The notes under the pieces were generated by a model. It saw only the letters and a list, made by a program, of their open reading frames with translations. It ran no database searches and was not told the origin of the DNA. A stretch of DNA of 64,000 nucleotides, from positions 200,892,034-200,956,033 of the forward strand of contig NC_134456.1 in NCBI RefSeq assembly GCF_047948215.1, given 5' to 3'. Of this stretch, positions 1 to 12,564 are shown in pieces (positions within the stretch are counted from its first letter, which is position 1; every line of letters starts with the position of its first letter). This stretch comes from Lycorma delicatula (taxonomy: Eukaryota > Arthropoda > Insecta > Hemiptera > Fulgoridae). The position numbers were made by a program, and so were the translations under genes.

Positions 1-270
1 CATCTCTAATAATGGCAAGCGTAAGTAGTCACATCTAACGAAGGGAATGCCGCTCATCTTCCGAAATAATGCCTTGCGGCAAATCCGGGAAGGTGGATGG
101 AGGGGTGGGGGTTTTGTCGGTATGCACAGGCACACACGCACTAAGTAACATCAAGCGGGACCTGTTGCGAGTTCGCACCACTATACGAGTGCTCGTAACA
201 GTATTTCCTCACCGCAATTCAAAAAAGCTTATTAAAAGTAGCAGATACTGGTTAAATAGTCTTAAATAAT
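1..270. other. GC-richer left edge with a short unassigned frame
   Basis: The first 200 bases are clearly richer in G and C than the DNA that follows. They hold a plus-strand frame of 66 codons (69-269) whose product starts MPCGKSGKVDGG. I recognise no domain, splice sites cannot be assigned with confidence, and the second half of the frame runs into AT-rich sequence. It could be the end of an exon or of a repeat that begins outside the window. I do not call it a gene. Confidence 0.2.
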
Positions 271-1351
271 GCGTATTTAAATAAAATTATTGTGATTCCC
301 CTACAACATATAGAATTGATACATATATCTATGATGAATAATATACATTTCCAAGATAAATTAATACAAACGTGAAAGAACGCTTGATTCTCAAGTAAAG
401 CTTCAAGATTGCCTTTAGTCATGTACAGTGAAGTTCGTTCGTTTGGTATGGATTGACCTTTAGATTTATAGCTGTGTAATTTTGCCGGCTACTGTATTGC
501 ACTACCTGCTCTCAATTAATTATATCTTGTATTTAAATAAAAGTAAATAAGAGTACCAATAACGGTAAAATTAAGCAAATAAATAAACTTGATTATTAAT
601 TTCATAAAAATATTCTGAACATCATCAAAGTAAATCACCAAATAATACTACATTATTCAACTATTTAAATCAAAATGATGAAATACATTTCAAAATAAAT
701 TTTAGTTTTAAGTTAATATATTCACGTTAGAACTTTGTTTCTACCGGTCTCACACGAAACATTTTCAATAATATTCCCCTCTATTTATAATCTATGTATT
801 TAACCTATTTGTTAAAACAGTATATTTACTGCTTTTAAGTGTTTAAATAAACGTTTAAATTAAAACAAAGTTTAAAACGTTGAAGGTAAAATATATTTAC
901 ATTGCATAAGCCTAATATATTTTTAAACAAACAAACTGGTTTTAATAAACGGTAAACATCATGTATATGTTTATAAAACTTTAATTATCTTCCTTTTAAA
1001 ATCATTAACATAAGTAATTGTATATATTTCATTACACCGATGTATACTACTTTCACGAGTTCATACGACACACAACTAGAACAAATATGGCGAAAATTAC
1101 ATTTGGTAAATCTGTATCGACTTAACTTTAATTATTTATTGATGTGTTAAGCATTAATAACACAAGTGTTATTTTCACGGTGGAATAACATCAAATGAAT
1201 CAAGATATATTATCATTATAATTTTTTTTTTATTTGCAATTTAAAAAAAAATTTATAATCATATTTGTTGTCGAATACTAATTAAATATTAAATTATATA
1301 TATTCTAAACTACGTATATGTTGCCGACCGAAAAGTTATACGTGGCCTGAT
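271..1351. other. AT-rich DNA, nothing recognised
   Basis: This stretch holds only short AT-rich words and small A or T runs. I see no coding frame, tRNA-like promoter boxes, hairpin or copy of the repeats found elsewhere in the window. Confidence 0.5.
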
Positions 1352-1822
1352 ATGAAATACACATCACTACCGACGATGGTATACCTATTCTTTAGATCGA
1401 AGGCTCCAGGCTTACGAAGGAAAATGAGGAGTGAATCGGTGTCCCGTGACCTTAAGCTGAATAAATTACTGGAGATGCCAGACTACCGAAATCCAGGTAA
1501 TATTCAGTCCTACCAGCGACACATTTACTCTGTTCACGGAAGGATGTATGAACATCCTTCGACTTTCCAACTTTCCGACTTTCAGAACTTCGTTTTCTTT
1601 AGATACGTTATATACGTAGTTTTTAACACAATAATTTGCGGAGGTAGTATAAAGAAAATAGTCAATGTACCCCTTGCTACACAGAAATATATATTGTACG
1701 TAAATCCATTACGAAAAAATATTAAAGTAATTTTTGTGATATTTAAACCAAGAAAATTAGTTTTCGATCACCTCGGTTGCGTATGTGTTAGCTATAGCGT
1801 ACTTATCTGCTACAGAACATAA
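1352..1822 (+). CDS. unrecognised 156-codon open frame
   Basis: This is the longest uninterrupted frame in the window. The product would start MKYTSLPTMVYLFFRSKAPG and contain a basic stretch near residues 22-36, then two hydrophobic patches around residues 80-98 and 124-150. I recognise no family, signal peptide or catalytic motif. Base composition of 1370-1570 is higher in G and C than its surroundings, which favours an old coding or repeat origin for the first 70 codons. The second half is AT-rich and may be open by chance. A small hairpin (GAAGGATG with CATCCTTC) lies near 1541-1561. There is no identifiable neighbour or promoter. It could be a single exon, a transposon remnant or a chance frame; I favour the last two. 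Confidence 0.15.
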   Translation: MKYTSLPTMVYLFFRSKAPGLRRKMRSESVSRDLKLNKLLEMPDYRNPGNIQSYQRHIYSVHGRMYEHPSTFQLSDFQNFVFFRYVIYVVFNTIICGGSIKKIVNVPLATQKYILYVNPLRKNIKVIFVIFKPRKLVFDHLGCVCVSYSVLICYRT

Positions 1823-2165
1823 CTCGGATTCAAGCCCAGTTTAGTTCAGAAAAATTTATAATCGTGGCTAATTTAGTCACCTTGTTTACCGACGACTAAT
1901 AGCAGTAGTTGAACCAACTTAAAAGCAGCAAATAAAGAACGAAATTACTCTTTTTTTATATAATTGAAGAACAGAAAATGTTACGTTTATTCTATTACAT
2001 TACCATTTATAAACTATTATTTCCTATTAAAATAATAAATTATAAGATATTTAAAATAAAATAAATTGTAATATTAATAATAATAATATTTAATTTTAAT
2101 ATCTATAATAAAAAATATTTATGTTATTATTAATTTTTATTAATAATTAGACTTAATAATAAAAA
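1823..2165. other. AT-rich DNA with A/T-only low-complexity tract
   Basis: Positions about 2010-2160 are almost pure A and T, made of short TAATAA and ATTTAAT words. No gene or regulatory site is visible. Confidence 0.5.
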
Positions 2166-2224
2166 AGACTTCGAAATCGGCAGATTTACCATGACGACTT
2201 TACCACTACACCAACCCGGTGGTT
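2166..2224 (-). mobile_element. SINE family B, head fragment
   Basis: Read on the minus strand, the fragment starts with the family B head (CCACCGGGTTGG followed by TGTAGTGGTAAAG) and retains the A-box region plus a few bases beyond. It matches the heads of the copies at 21829, 30364 and 38612. The rest of the element, including the B box and tail, is missing. This is an old, heavily truncated copy. Confidence 0.6.
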
Positions 2225-2616
2225 TTACATTACCGAGCGTTCTTATATAAAACTTTAAAGTTAGTTGTTATCTTAAAAAAAAATAGACAAACTAACTGGC
2301 ACGTATTACGTTTTAAGCGAATATGTTTCTTTCCTTCAAAAAACATGTTTCAAGATTGAAAATTAAGTAAAAGTGATTGTTGTAAACTAATTAACAGCCG
2401 CCGTTTAAATTACACAGATAATCTATCTCCCGTAAATTAATATTTTTTTAACTTATGTTTTTGCTTGCAAGATTTTTTTTAAAATGAAAATTACTGTTCA
2501 AAATTTTCCCTTTGATTAGCGGTAACGTTTGAAAGAAACATGTTAATACAAAAATTTTAAAAAGTAAATTTTCTCTCTATAATTAAATTTTAGACATTAT
2601 TTATCCCCCTCTCTAT

Positions 2617-2619
2617 CTT

Positions 2620-2678
<59 letters not shown>
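2617..2678. repeat. compound (CT)n-(AT)n microsatellite
   Basis: A pure CT run (about 2620-2642) passes directly into a pure AT run (2643-2678). The compound structure is visible directly. Length polymorphism is likely for a tract of this kind. Confidence 0.95.
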
Positions 2679-2684
<6 letters not shown>

Positions 2685-3474
2685 CCATCGGGGTTTTAAG
2701 TAATACTTTTTAATTAATTATTTTGTATAAACTACATGTATATAAGATCGACTATAAAAGATAATAGACCACGGATTTTAATGAAAATTGAGTCATGTAT
2801 TTTGATTCACCGATAGTTACAATAAAGAAACTAACATTTTTGACCAGTTTTCCTTTACTTACAAGTTAGCCATCATTGCTGGATTGCGTGCTTGAATTTT
2901 ATCGGTTTAGTGATCAGAACTGGTACTCACCTATCTCTCCTAACTAATTACGTCCATACTGTCTGTCCACCATCTACCATCTCTACCCCATCTTACCGCA
3001 ACAACCCCCATCGCGTGTTATGTAGCAAGATGTTAATTTTTACCCGTAGATAAGCATGCTTATAACACAAATAAAATTAAAAAAACAAAGCAAAACTTAA
3101 AAGCGTTTTTACGAGCTTACTGCAGGTTACTCGTAAATCCCTTAAATTTTACAACATTTTTCTTATTTGAATGTTATATCCTCCATTAATTTTTATCTGT
3201 ATTCTTAATTTACTGTTAAGAGTTCTAAAATATTATATGAGACAGTTAATTATAAAATTAATTTAAAAGAGAGATTATAGTATTTATTAGTGAATAAAGT
3301 ATGTTTCATAACTTGGAATAGTACATAATCGGGTATTTAGTTTAATTATCAGAATTACTTTACCAACAAATACATATAAACATATTTATTCATTATATTT
3401 TTTTCTAATACTGTACCCTTTTTTTATGAAATTAAACATTAACTAAAAAAAAATATGTTTATAATGAAGATAAT

Positions 3475-3478
<4 letters not shown>
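2679..3478. other. unassigned DNA
   Basis: Moderately AT-rich sequence, with a slightly GC-richer patch at 2870-3050 containing C-rich words (CCATCTCTACCCCATC). No frame, tRNA-like boxes or repeat copies were recognised. Confidence 0.45.

Positions 3479-3514
<36 letters not shown>
3479..3514. repeat. (AT)n microsatellite
   Basis: About 18 uninterrupted AT units, bounded by AACA on the left and GAATATG on the right. It sits directly beside the repeat-like block that follows, a common position for a retroelement or helitron edge. Confidence 0.95.
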
Positions 3515-3517
<3 letters not shown>

Positions 3518-3519
3518 TA

Positions 3520-4303
3520 TGTCCTGGCAGACTGATTCATCAACTCCCAGCAAACACTACTGAAGATAAATTGATGAAAGTTTGTATAGAAGTTCTTCTT
3601 TCGTGTTAAGTGAACACTAAGAAAGGATTTTTTGAAATTCCCAGTTTAACGAGTTAAAATGGAGTAACATTTTCCCTTCATGTGAATTTTTTAAATTCGA
3701 CCTTGAAAGAGGTGAAGATAGGGAGAAAAATTTCCCAAAATAATTGCAAATTTTCCCCATTTTCGACTATAATAAACTAGATATTTATTATTATTTTACT
3801 AGCTACTTTATACTAAACTAGATATTCACTCGATTTGGACTACAAATCCTTTTCAGACAAATATCTAAAGACGAATTTCTGTTTTTTTGAAGTTTATTAT
3901 TTTAAGGAGTAAAAAAACGTAAATTATTTTTTTACATTTTTGCCGTTTTATGCTAGCTATTGAATCAATCTTTATGAGATCTGGTAACATTGTGATGATA
4001 ATTTACGTTTGAAATTCTTATTATGAATTTCGCGAGCAAAGCCGCGACGGAAAATCTAAAAACCAAATAGTGGATCCTATAATAACCAAAATATTGCTCC
4101 TCGGAAAAAATTACAAAATACTAATAGTTTTTACAAATTGAACAGGTTTTATCTTTATTTAACATTATTATTTTCACAAGCATGAGTTTAATGAACACAG
4201 AGGGGACCATGGGTCCAGACCGGCTAAACATCCCCTGACCACGATGGGTGGTCAGGGGACGCAAGTAACCAAATACTGCGGGTGAAGCCGCGACTGAAAT
4301 GCT
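3520..4303. repeat. repeat-like block with duplicated GCCGCG motif
   Basis: The block differs in texture from its flanks: short homopolymer-rich clauses with GC-richer edges. A motif of the form GCG-G-(A)AAGCCGCGAC-GAAA occurs at 4031-4053 and again at 4277-4299, on the same strand. Similar GCGAAGCCGCG words are frequent at the ends of dispersed insect repeats, from general knowledge. Between the copies lies a strong hairpin (4232-4258). I cannot define true ends, a target-site duplication or a coding frame, so the class (MITE, helitron-like or LINE 3' end) is open. Confidence 0.45.
4232..4258. repeat. perfect 11-bp hairpin
   Basis: The arms CCCCTGACCAC (4232-4242) and GTGGTCAGGGG (4248-4258) are perfect reverse complements around a 5-base loop. 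This GC-rich stem is unusual in such AT-rich DNA. A helitron 3' hairpin was considered, but no CTRR end follows at the expected distance. Confidence 0.9.
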
Positions 4304-5128
4304 CAAATATATAAATATATATATTTGTGTGTGTACAATTATGACTGAGTATCTTTAAAATTTAGAAATACAAATAATGAATTATGTTAAATAATTTTAA
4401 CGCTGAAATTAATATAAGTCAGTTAGTAAATCTAATTTATTTCTAAATTTGTAAATTACGATAGAAATTTTAAATTAGAATCATTGCAGAAAGAAAACTA
4501 GTTTACTTATAAGGTTATATCGACGACGAATGTGCATTTATTTAAACGATGCTCGCTTATCGTAGCACTATTTTCCAACTTGATTAATAAAACGTTATCG
4601 ATCGATTTGACATATATATAACACTTCAAGCGTTATTCTTCATCAAATTGTCCGATTTAGAAAATTCTTTCTTATTTTGTAGAGGAAGATACTCCTTTGA
4701 TAGTCCCGTTTAACTTTGCTTGCCAGGTTACTTAAGTGGGAAACCTTTTTAAAAAATATTAAATGATTCACACACAACTGGAAAATAATGCTTTTCTTTT
4801 TTATCATCATTTCTTAGTATTGAAAAGTTACAGTGTAATCAGGAAGATGGATACTTTTGTAATTTCACAGCCCGGCTTTTTTAGGTGATGATATTGTGTC
4901 GTCGCTTTTGGACTACTCACCGAATTCTGTTGCTGTAGCCGCAGAGACCCAAGGTCGCAGAAAATGAAAGGGTTTTAAGGACTACACTCGATAATTTCTA
5001 TGATTATTTTAGTCATTCAGTTATTATTTTTTTTTTTTTTGGTGGGGAGGGGTGTTTTGGCAGTATAATAATAATTTATTTTATGACAAGTTACATGATT
5101 AATCACTGGTAAGAAATTATTTTATTTA
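4304..5128. other. unassigned DNA
   Basis: AT-rich DNA with a poly(T) run near 5028-5040. No coding frame or repeat copy was recognised. Confidence 0.45.
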
Positions 5129-5500
5129 TTAGTTTATTAACACATTACTGTATCGCGGCATTCGCATCGGTGGCATCCTGGCCGAGGCGGACTGGAATAT
5201 GCCAAAGACCGAGGTTTCGAAAATAATCTCCGGTAGAGGCCTTACGGTGGTCAGGATGAGTCCTCCCAGGGCCTTGCATGGCATCCGGGAAAATATCTTC
5301 GAGAAACCTTTTACCGTAAACCTCATCCTATCGCGGCGATTGGACATAAAAGTCTGATCCACGCCCACCTAGTTTGGCTCTCCTTAGCATAACTGCGAGG
5401 CGAGCAATGTAAAATGGCCCGTAAACCACTTATTCCAACGTTGATCAATGTTTAGGACTATTAGTGGTCAATTAAACCTGGGTTCAGATGTGAAGGATGT
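5129..5500. other. GC-rich island, possibly coding or a repeat
   Basis: About 350 bases have near-balanced base composition inside AT-rich DNA. Both strands are open for part of it: a minus frame at 5129-5368 (79 codons, starting MGVDQTFMSNRRDRMRF) and a plus frame that reads without a stop across 5152-5352 (includes GGILAEADWNMPKTEV). I recognise neither product. The composition suggests a recently inserted element or an exon. Strand cannot be decided from sequence alone. Confidence 0.3.
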
Positions 5501-6364
5501 GACGAAAGAAATTTATCAAAACACTCTTGCGATTTCTCTGTGATATTGGGTGAAAATTCAAATTAGCTGTTTTGCTTACGGATTATCCCTTACGGAGTAC
5601 TGTGTGCTTAATGAAAATAGTCTAGTGTTCACGTTCCGGTTTCGATATTTGTTATCCAATGTTAGGTGTTTATTGCCTAATTATGAACACATAGTTTTAT
5701 TTAAGTCGCTAATGAGCCTTATTGTTGATACGACTATAAACAAAAAACGAAACAAAATTGATCCAGTGTACCATTGTCAAAAATTTATATTTAATAATTT
5801 TCGAAACCTTTAACGTAGATTAAAGTTTGATAAGATGATGAAAAATCAATTAAATTAAGATAATTAAGTTTAAGAATTATATCGACATTATGTACATAAT
5901 AAAAAAAATTACAAAAAAATCAGCAATAGATAAATAATAAAATAAATCGTAATGATTAATGTTTACATTAGAATATGACTGCGTACTGTATTTGTTGAAA
6001 ATAAACAAACAAGCAACAAAAGATTATCAGAAGACGGTGTTTTTAAATAGAATTTTCAAGTATAAAATACATTATTTTAAAGTTGTGTTAAAATAATAGC
6101 TGGAAAATTTCAGCTTACTTTAATCTCAAGGATTTTAGCTTTCAGTACATACTTAAACTGCATTTTTAACCTTGACGCGTAAAGATTCTCTTGAAAAAAC
6201 TTATAACAGCTTAAAACTCCATTTTGAAGATGAAATTCTCGCCGTTAATAACCTTGGATTGCAATAATATTCGTACCGATGAATAAATAACAAATGCACT
6301 GGAGTTGTTACATTTAGAACATCCCCTTTATACGCATATCTTAAATATGCTTACACCATCACTG
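5501..6364. other. unassigned DNA
   Basis: A plus-strand frame of 87 codons (5550-5813) is open here, but its product has no recognisable domain and I treat it as chance. The rest is AT-rich with no repeats seen. Confidence 0.4.
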
Positions 6365-6535
6365 TTTTTTTTTGTTTTTTTTTTAACTTCCGAGACCACC
6401 GTTATGTATTGCTACAGAGGATGAGACGAATGATTTGTAGCGTGTGTGAAAAATGCCATTACTGTCCGAGATTCGAACCGGGGACCTCTGGATGAAAGGC
6501 CGAGACACTACCACACGTGCTACGGAGACCGCCAT
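6365..6535 (-). mobile_element. SINE family A, subfamily 1, full length
   Basis: Read on the minus strand the element runs from a tRNA-like head (GGCGGTCTCCGTAGCACG), through a B box (GGTTCGAATCT near 6470-6480), to a tail with the words CTCATCCTCTG and ACGGTGGTCTCGGAAGTT, then a poly(A) seen as poly(T) at 6365-6384. The flanks carry an 8-bp direct repeat CATCACTG (6357-6364 and 6536-6543), which is a likely target-site duplication. Transcription would be by RNA polymerase III from the internal A and B boxes. The copy is diverged and carries small indels. It is non-coding. Confidence 0.88.
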
Positions 6536-6624
6536 CATCACTGATTTTGAATAACTGTTTATTACAAAGTAATATTAGAGCTACAAATATTCGTAACAGT
6601 TATTATTTGATTTACTGACATCTA

Positions 6625-6626
<2 letters not shown>

Positions 6627-6668
<42 letters not shown>
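6627..6668. repeat. (AT)n microsatellite
   Basis: About 20 AT units, followed by a broken continuation to about 6705. Confidence 0.95.
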
Positions 6669-6671
<3 letters not shown>

Positions 6672-9600
6672 TATATATATATTTATTTATATAAATACAT
6701 ATAGTATAAAAATATTGCCGACCTACAAGTTAGAGTAGTAGCAACGCTGCCATTCATTCAGAAGGATCTGCTTTGAATTCTGATCTGACTTAACACTCAA
6801 GCTACTCGTAAAAAAATAATTTCATTCTGATTATGAAAAAAATATTGTATTTGGATGTGAGTTTGTAAAAACTATTAGAATAAATAAATGTACGTCCAAA
6901 AAAATAGCGAAGCAGTTTTTTCTTATTTTTAGTTTTGTTTACCAATTAATCGATTTTTAAAGCTAAATTTCTCGCTCATGATTTTTATATATTAATGCTT
7001 ATTAGGTTTGATTAGACCATTAGTACATTTAAGATAATATGCATAGGCCTTATAACTGTAATTTCAATTTACTGTAGAAAGTCAATAAATTATACCGTAA
7101 TTCATTAAGCAGTAGAACGCTTGTAGACTGCTAGATGTAGGTTACAGATCAACAGGCGTAAAACATTTATCATATTGTTGCTATGGTACTAATTAACGCG
7201 ATAATCTTAAACTACTACGAGTTTGAGAAAATTTACATTTTGTTATACTTTAAAGTAAATGTATCACAAAACGAACAAGAAATAAAGTACAAACATTTTC
7301 AATTATTGAAAGGACGGAGTGAAAATTTTCAATATGATTTCACAACCCTGGGAAAATTTTTCTCCCTTAAAATAAAACTTTACAATAAACAGTGTTACAG
7401 TATAAACGCAGTATAAACAGTGTTACGATTACATAGTATATTACCCCATAACCATCTACTCCCTTCCTAATAGAAATAACTAATCAAAATCCTAGTATAA
7501 TTTATTATATTGTGGTTGACCAGGTATAAAATCAAACATTATAATTGGGACTGAACACAAATCAATGTACCGCAATCAAGGCACTAACGTCTTAATCCAT
7601 ATTTTCCCGGCAAATCAATTTCAACTTCGTCACTTTGTTTTTGTTTCAACATATTACTGGTTTATTTCTTTTTATAATTCCAAGGTTTTTATTGCAGAAA
7701 ACTTGTTATCTCATATATTGCTTTAATTTTACAAGAAAACAGTTGGAGTATTTGTTATTAGTTTGATATGATTTTAAAAAAGTTTTAGATGAACAAATGT
7801 AAAACAGCAAATTATTTTTACAACGGCAACCTTGATATATTGACAAACTTGACATACCACGTCAGGTGATATATCACAAACGAAATACTGCATAAGAATC
7901 TTAAAATCCAACGGTAAAAGAAGAGATTAGGTTAAAAAGTGAAAAATTCCTCCGAAATTTAGAAACTTAGATGAAAATCTCCTAGACAACAGACAAGATA
8001 ATCACTAAATTAAACGTACAAAGAATATTAATTTGCAATTCAGATTAAAAAGAACCGTAACCCACTTATAGTAATGGTTTATGAATAGTCATAAAGCGCA
8101 TTAATAGGTGTTGTTTGCGCTTCACAAAAATAAAAAATTTATCATTTTTTCTGAAAGGAAAAGTCTTTGTTTCCGAGGAAGTACATTCAAGTTAATTTTG
8201 TTAGTTTAATTTGTTTCATTACTTATTAAAAATCATGTATTTAGCTTCAACAGAAGTCAAATATAGAACTGAAAGGAACACGTATGAATAATTTAAATAC
8301 ATAAATAAATATTTCATATATTCGATTGCAATAAAAATCGTTCAGGAGTCAGATTCTCATAATATTATTTTATGATGCCTGTGGGATGAGAAATTTTAGT
8401 GGAAGAAATCGTGCATTATATTAAGTGATAAAATTACTACTGATCAGATATTTTAAATTAACAAAAAATAAAGTATATTATATTAATTAATTGGCGTCAT
8501 GAGTGATTTTTCTGTAAATTATAAAATTTCTAGTATAAATACGAGTTGACGAGTAAAGCAACAAAAATCGTAGATAATAATGTGTAGACTTTAGATTATA
8601 TTTAAAAAAATAATAATCATAAAATATAGAAACTAATAATGTTATTCATTAAGAGTTTGCTTTATTCCGACGGTAACGGAGTCGCTAGTTAATTAAATTA
8701 AATATAAAAAAAAAAAACATTAATTTTGAAATTGATACTGAGTATCTCATTTATTTATGCTTAACTGAAATTCTTATTTGTAATCGGCTTAAAACTGACG
8801 CATCTAATTAGCAACATCGATCGGTGAAATGGAAAAAACGGATCGCACGCATACACAAACGCGAAAAATAAAAAGTATTTTTTCCTAAAAGTTTAACCGT
8901 ATTTGTTTTTATCTTTATCAATTTATTTTTTAACAATGCGTTCAGTGATTATGAAACGTTAAGTTCAAGTTATTAATTTTATATTTAAATAAGCATAATG
9001 AAATAACGTAGTCGACCGCAGCGGCAATGATAAGTTCCATCTTGACATCAATATAATTATTTTTCGTCCAACAACCAAACTCTTATCATTTAAAATTCAT
9101 AAATATTCATAATCTCGTTAAAAGAAAAAATGTTTGTAACAATTTTTTTTTAAGAATAATATGAACATTTTTTTTGGATTTATTGTAATTTTTACTTAAG
9201 TAAAATAATTATAATAAATGATATTACATTAAAAGACAGATAACAAAATTAGAAAATCGTGTTAATAATTTTGTTATTATTATTCATCTTCAAAATATAC
9301 ATTTTTAAAAGAGAATTAAAATTGCTTACCAGAAAAGAAATAAATGAATACTACAAGAACATGACTCGATTCGTCACGTGATTCTCGTACGGAAGGGGAA
9401 AAGTTCGATATTAATAATAAAAGAGTTAATTGTGAAAATAGGGTAGTATTATAAAATACTTTAATTTGTTACTGTTATAACAAATAACTGTGCTTGAGTA
9501 TTGCTTTATAAGGGTGCAATTGGTTCATGTACATTCGAAACTGTAACTAAATCGATTCTACAGAATAATTTGTAAAAAATTAATTTGATTATTTAAATTA

Positions 9601-12564
9601 TAAAAAGTAAAACAATAAAAGAAATCTATCAAAATTCTAAGCAATACAACATTTTTTATTCTGATTTTATTTTTAATTAACATTTTTTTTTTTTAACTTT
9701 CATTTGGTTTTAACAATGTTTTGTTGAATATATAAATAAAACTTTTAATGAATGATGACGCGATAAAAAAGAATTAATTACTGTAATAAAGCAAATTCTA
9801 TAAGATTTCTTAATTTCAAATACTCAAAGATACATAAAAAGGTAAAATGATTGTGTAAATCAATGATACTACAAGCTTTGGTATCAATTTTAAACAGTAA
9901 CGAAATAAATTCTTTATCTCAAATTTAATTGTTTGTAAGATGAAACTCACAGTAATAAATAAGACCGTATAACGTATAAAATTTCAAATTAAATATTATT
10001 ACCTTTTCTCATAAAAATGTAAAACTTAAAAAAAAAGAAAACATTCACAACACAATTAACCCAAACCCGGATTTTAAAAGTAGGTTTTTACGATTTGGAT
10101 TAAAATTAATTTTAAATAACCGTCTACTTAAATTTTGTAAGAATTAATCTACAGAGGAAAATAAAGATAAATAAGATGAAACTTATTATGGCGGTAAGGA
10201 TATCAGTTTTTAAGTATTGTTCTTTATCTTAAAGTAAAAAAAAGAAAACATATTTAATACTATTTTTTAAGACTAAATAAGTAATTTAATAAAGAAAATA
10301 ATGATTAGAAGATTTACCAGCAAGTAATTTACGGTTCGAACTTATCAAAAGGGGTTTGAGTGCGCGATGAACATGAAAACTTAACGTTTCTCCAGGCCAA
10401 CGGTAATCATCATCGGAAAATTTCATCTGCTTAATCTTACGTGTCATTTAGATAATCACGACGTATTTTTGAGCATTCTCCGACACTGACCCACTAATTT
10501 CATCCTTTAGAAATATATAAAAAAGCCGTTTTGCAACAGCCGATTTCAAAAGTTTTCCCCAATAATTTATTTCTTTTTAATAATCTAATTTTATTGTTCT
10601 CTGCAGCATCTGAGAGTGCTTTCAAAATTGAACTGGAAAGGTCACTTTAAAGAAGCAGTTCTTTTTAATAACAAAGATCCTTCGAATTAAGGCCACGACC
10701 ACGATGGATTTGATCGGCAAACTGAGATGGTTACACAAAGTAATTACGGTAAACGTAAACAAAATTGTCTAGAATCAGCAAAGAAAAAATCGGTAATATC
10801 TAAAATTTAATATTCTTCAGAGATTGATTCAAAAAATACTAATTACATTAAAAAAAAAATAACAATAAAATTAAGTCCACCTCAAAAGAAGAAATATTTT
10901 GTGTGGAATTGATGGGAGGACATCCTTCATTGGCTCCACAATCTCGTAATCAGCCGTACGAAGAAATTTAATGGCAATAATTAAAAAGCAAACATTTATT
11001 TTACTACCATTCTTGATTTAAATTTACTATAAAGGATAGCATGGTCGGTGGGGAAAGTATTCATAGCTTCCACCAAAAACCATGTCATCAACTGTTTTCG
11101 ACTTTTTAAAAAATGCGCGTTATTAAACTTATTAACTGAAAACGAACTTTATCTACAAAACTCTTTTTACTTTCATTAAATTTAACGATAACTCTATAAA
11201 CGATAGTGTTATTTTTCCCGGCACAGATGTTATTTCATATCCATTTTTCAGGGAATTTATCAAACCACAACCGTCGCAGGTTCTACATTTGATGAATACA
11301 TAATTGGTATCCGTTTCCTATCCTTATCAGTAGAAATAAGCTATTAGAATCCCAATTCTCAAAAAGAAAAAGATCCTCTAAATGATGACCACTATCTGTT
11401 ACGAATAGTGTTATTGAATAATTTGTGATGATTCAGTAAATAATAAAATTCTTTTGATAAGATTTCTAAAAGAAAACAGGTTATGTCTCCAAATCCAGCA
11501 AGATGATAAGGTGCAAAATTCTATAATGAATAATTGCAGAACTATAATTTGTAGGTTCCATTTTTATTTTGGATAATTGTGCACCATAAATCTAGAATAA
11601 ATTACACCAAAAATTTTCACGAATTAGAATTAATCCAAAATAAAACGGCACTCACACTTAAGTAATTTTTTTTTTTTTTTTAATTTTTCTGTAATCGTTC
11701 AAATAATCAAATCCTCATACTATTTTTAACTAACAGAAAGATCAAAAGTGGAAGTGTGCTTTATTTAAAAAAAAAAAAAGCATTAAATTGAATTAAGAAA
11801 TTTTGGGCAGCTCAAATACAAAAATGTCAAACATAATATTCAAATAGAAAGAACTACTGACCTTCCAGTTAAACGAAAAAATAGCATCTTGCAATATCCT
11901 ATATCTGTTCTAGTCTTTAAGAATTCTGTTTAACAGCTAAGAAAGCTGTTAAACACTATTCATCTCACTATTTCTTACTCGAGACAAAAACGGGAAAGAC
12001 AAAGATATAACAGGGGGAAATAACCCACACAGTCTTTTAATAGCAGGAAGTATTCCTTGTTGGAGATTACATCACCTGCGATATAAAAGAGTTAGAATTG
12101 CAAATTAGAACTTTCAGCGAAAACTTTTCCTTTTTCATTACCTGAGAAAGAAAAAGGATAGTAAAATTATTTGTATGCGGGTAATGTCGGGACAACATAG
12201 AAAGAAGAAGAAAATATAATGGTATCTTAGGAATTATGATACTGAAAAAGTACAGGCAAAATATGATGAATGGAAATAGTAAAGAAACACACGTGTTGGA
12301 GAAACTGGTAAAATAAAGACAGGATTATAAAAAAGATACCGGGAAATTTGATAAAGATAAATATAAGCGGGAGGCAGAAGGGTACATCGCCTGATACCAT
12401 ATAAATAACTAGTCTGTTGGCAGAACACCTACTGCTTAACATCCTTTCATTTAATTAAAAATATAATAAATCAAATACTTGAAAGGACACCGACTAGTCA
12501 TAATTGACTTCAGTTAATAAGACCTGTAATAAGAAAGTACATTTTACACATTTTCTATTTTTTA
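6669..12564. other. long AT-rich stretch without recognised genes
   Basis: Nearly 6 kb with no frame that I can support, no SINE head and no transposase motif on either strand. The short frame at 7183-7416 and the overlapping frames at 12227-12442 give low-complexity products with no recognisable domain. There are poly(A) or poly(T) runs near 8705-8717, 9685-9695 and 11667-11682. A small hairpin lies at 11928-11954. Distal regulatory DNA cannot be excluded. Confidence 0.45.
11928..11954. repeat. perfect 11-bp hairpin
   Basis: GTTTAACAGCT (11928-11938) and AGCTGTTAAAC (11944-11954) are perfect reverse complements around a 5-base loop (AAGAA). No T-run follows, and no gene adjoins it. Confidence 0.85.

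Noticed and set aside
4232..4258. Helitron 3' terminal hairpin
   Set aside because: No CTRR end follows the hairpin at the expected distance, and no helicase or matching 5' end was found.
6470..6535. tRNA-like segment with B box as a true tRNA gene
   Set aside because: It is part of a SINE with tail, poly(A) and target-site duplication, and the acceptor and anticodon stems do not pair properly.
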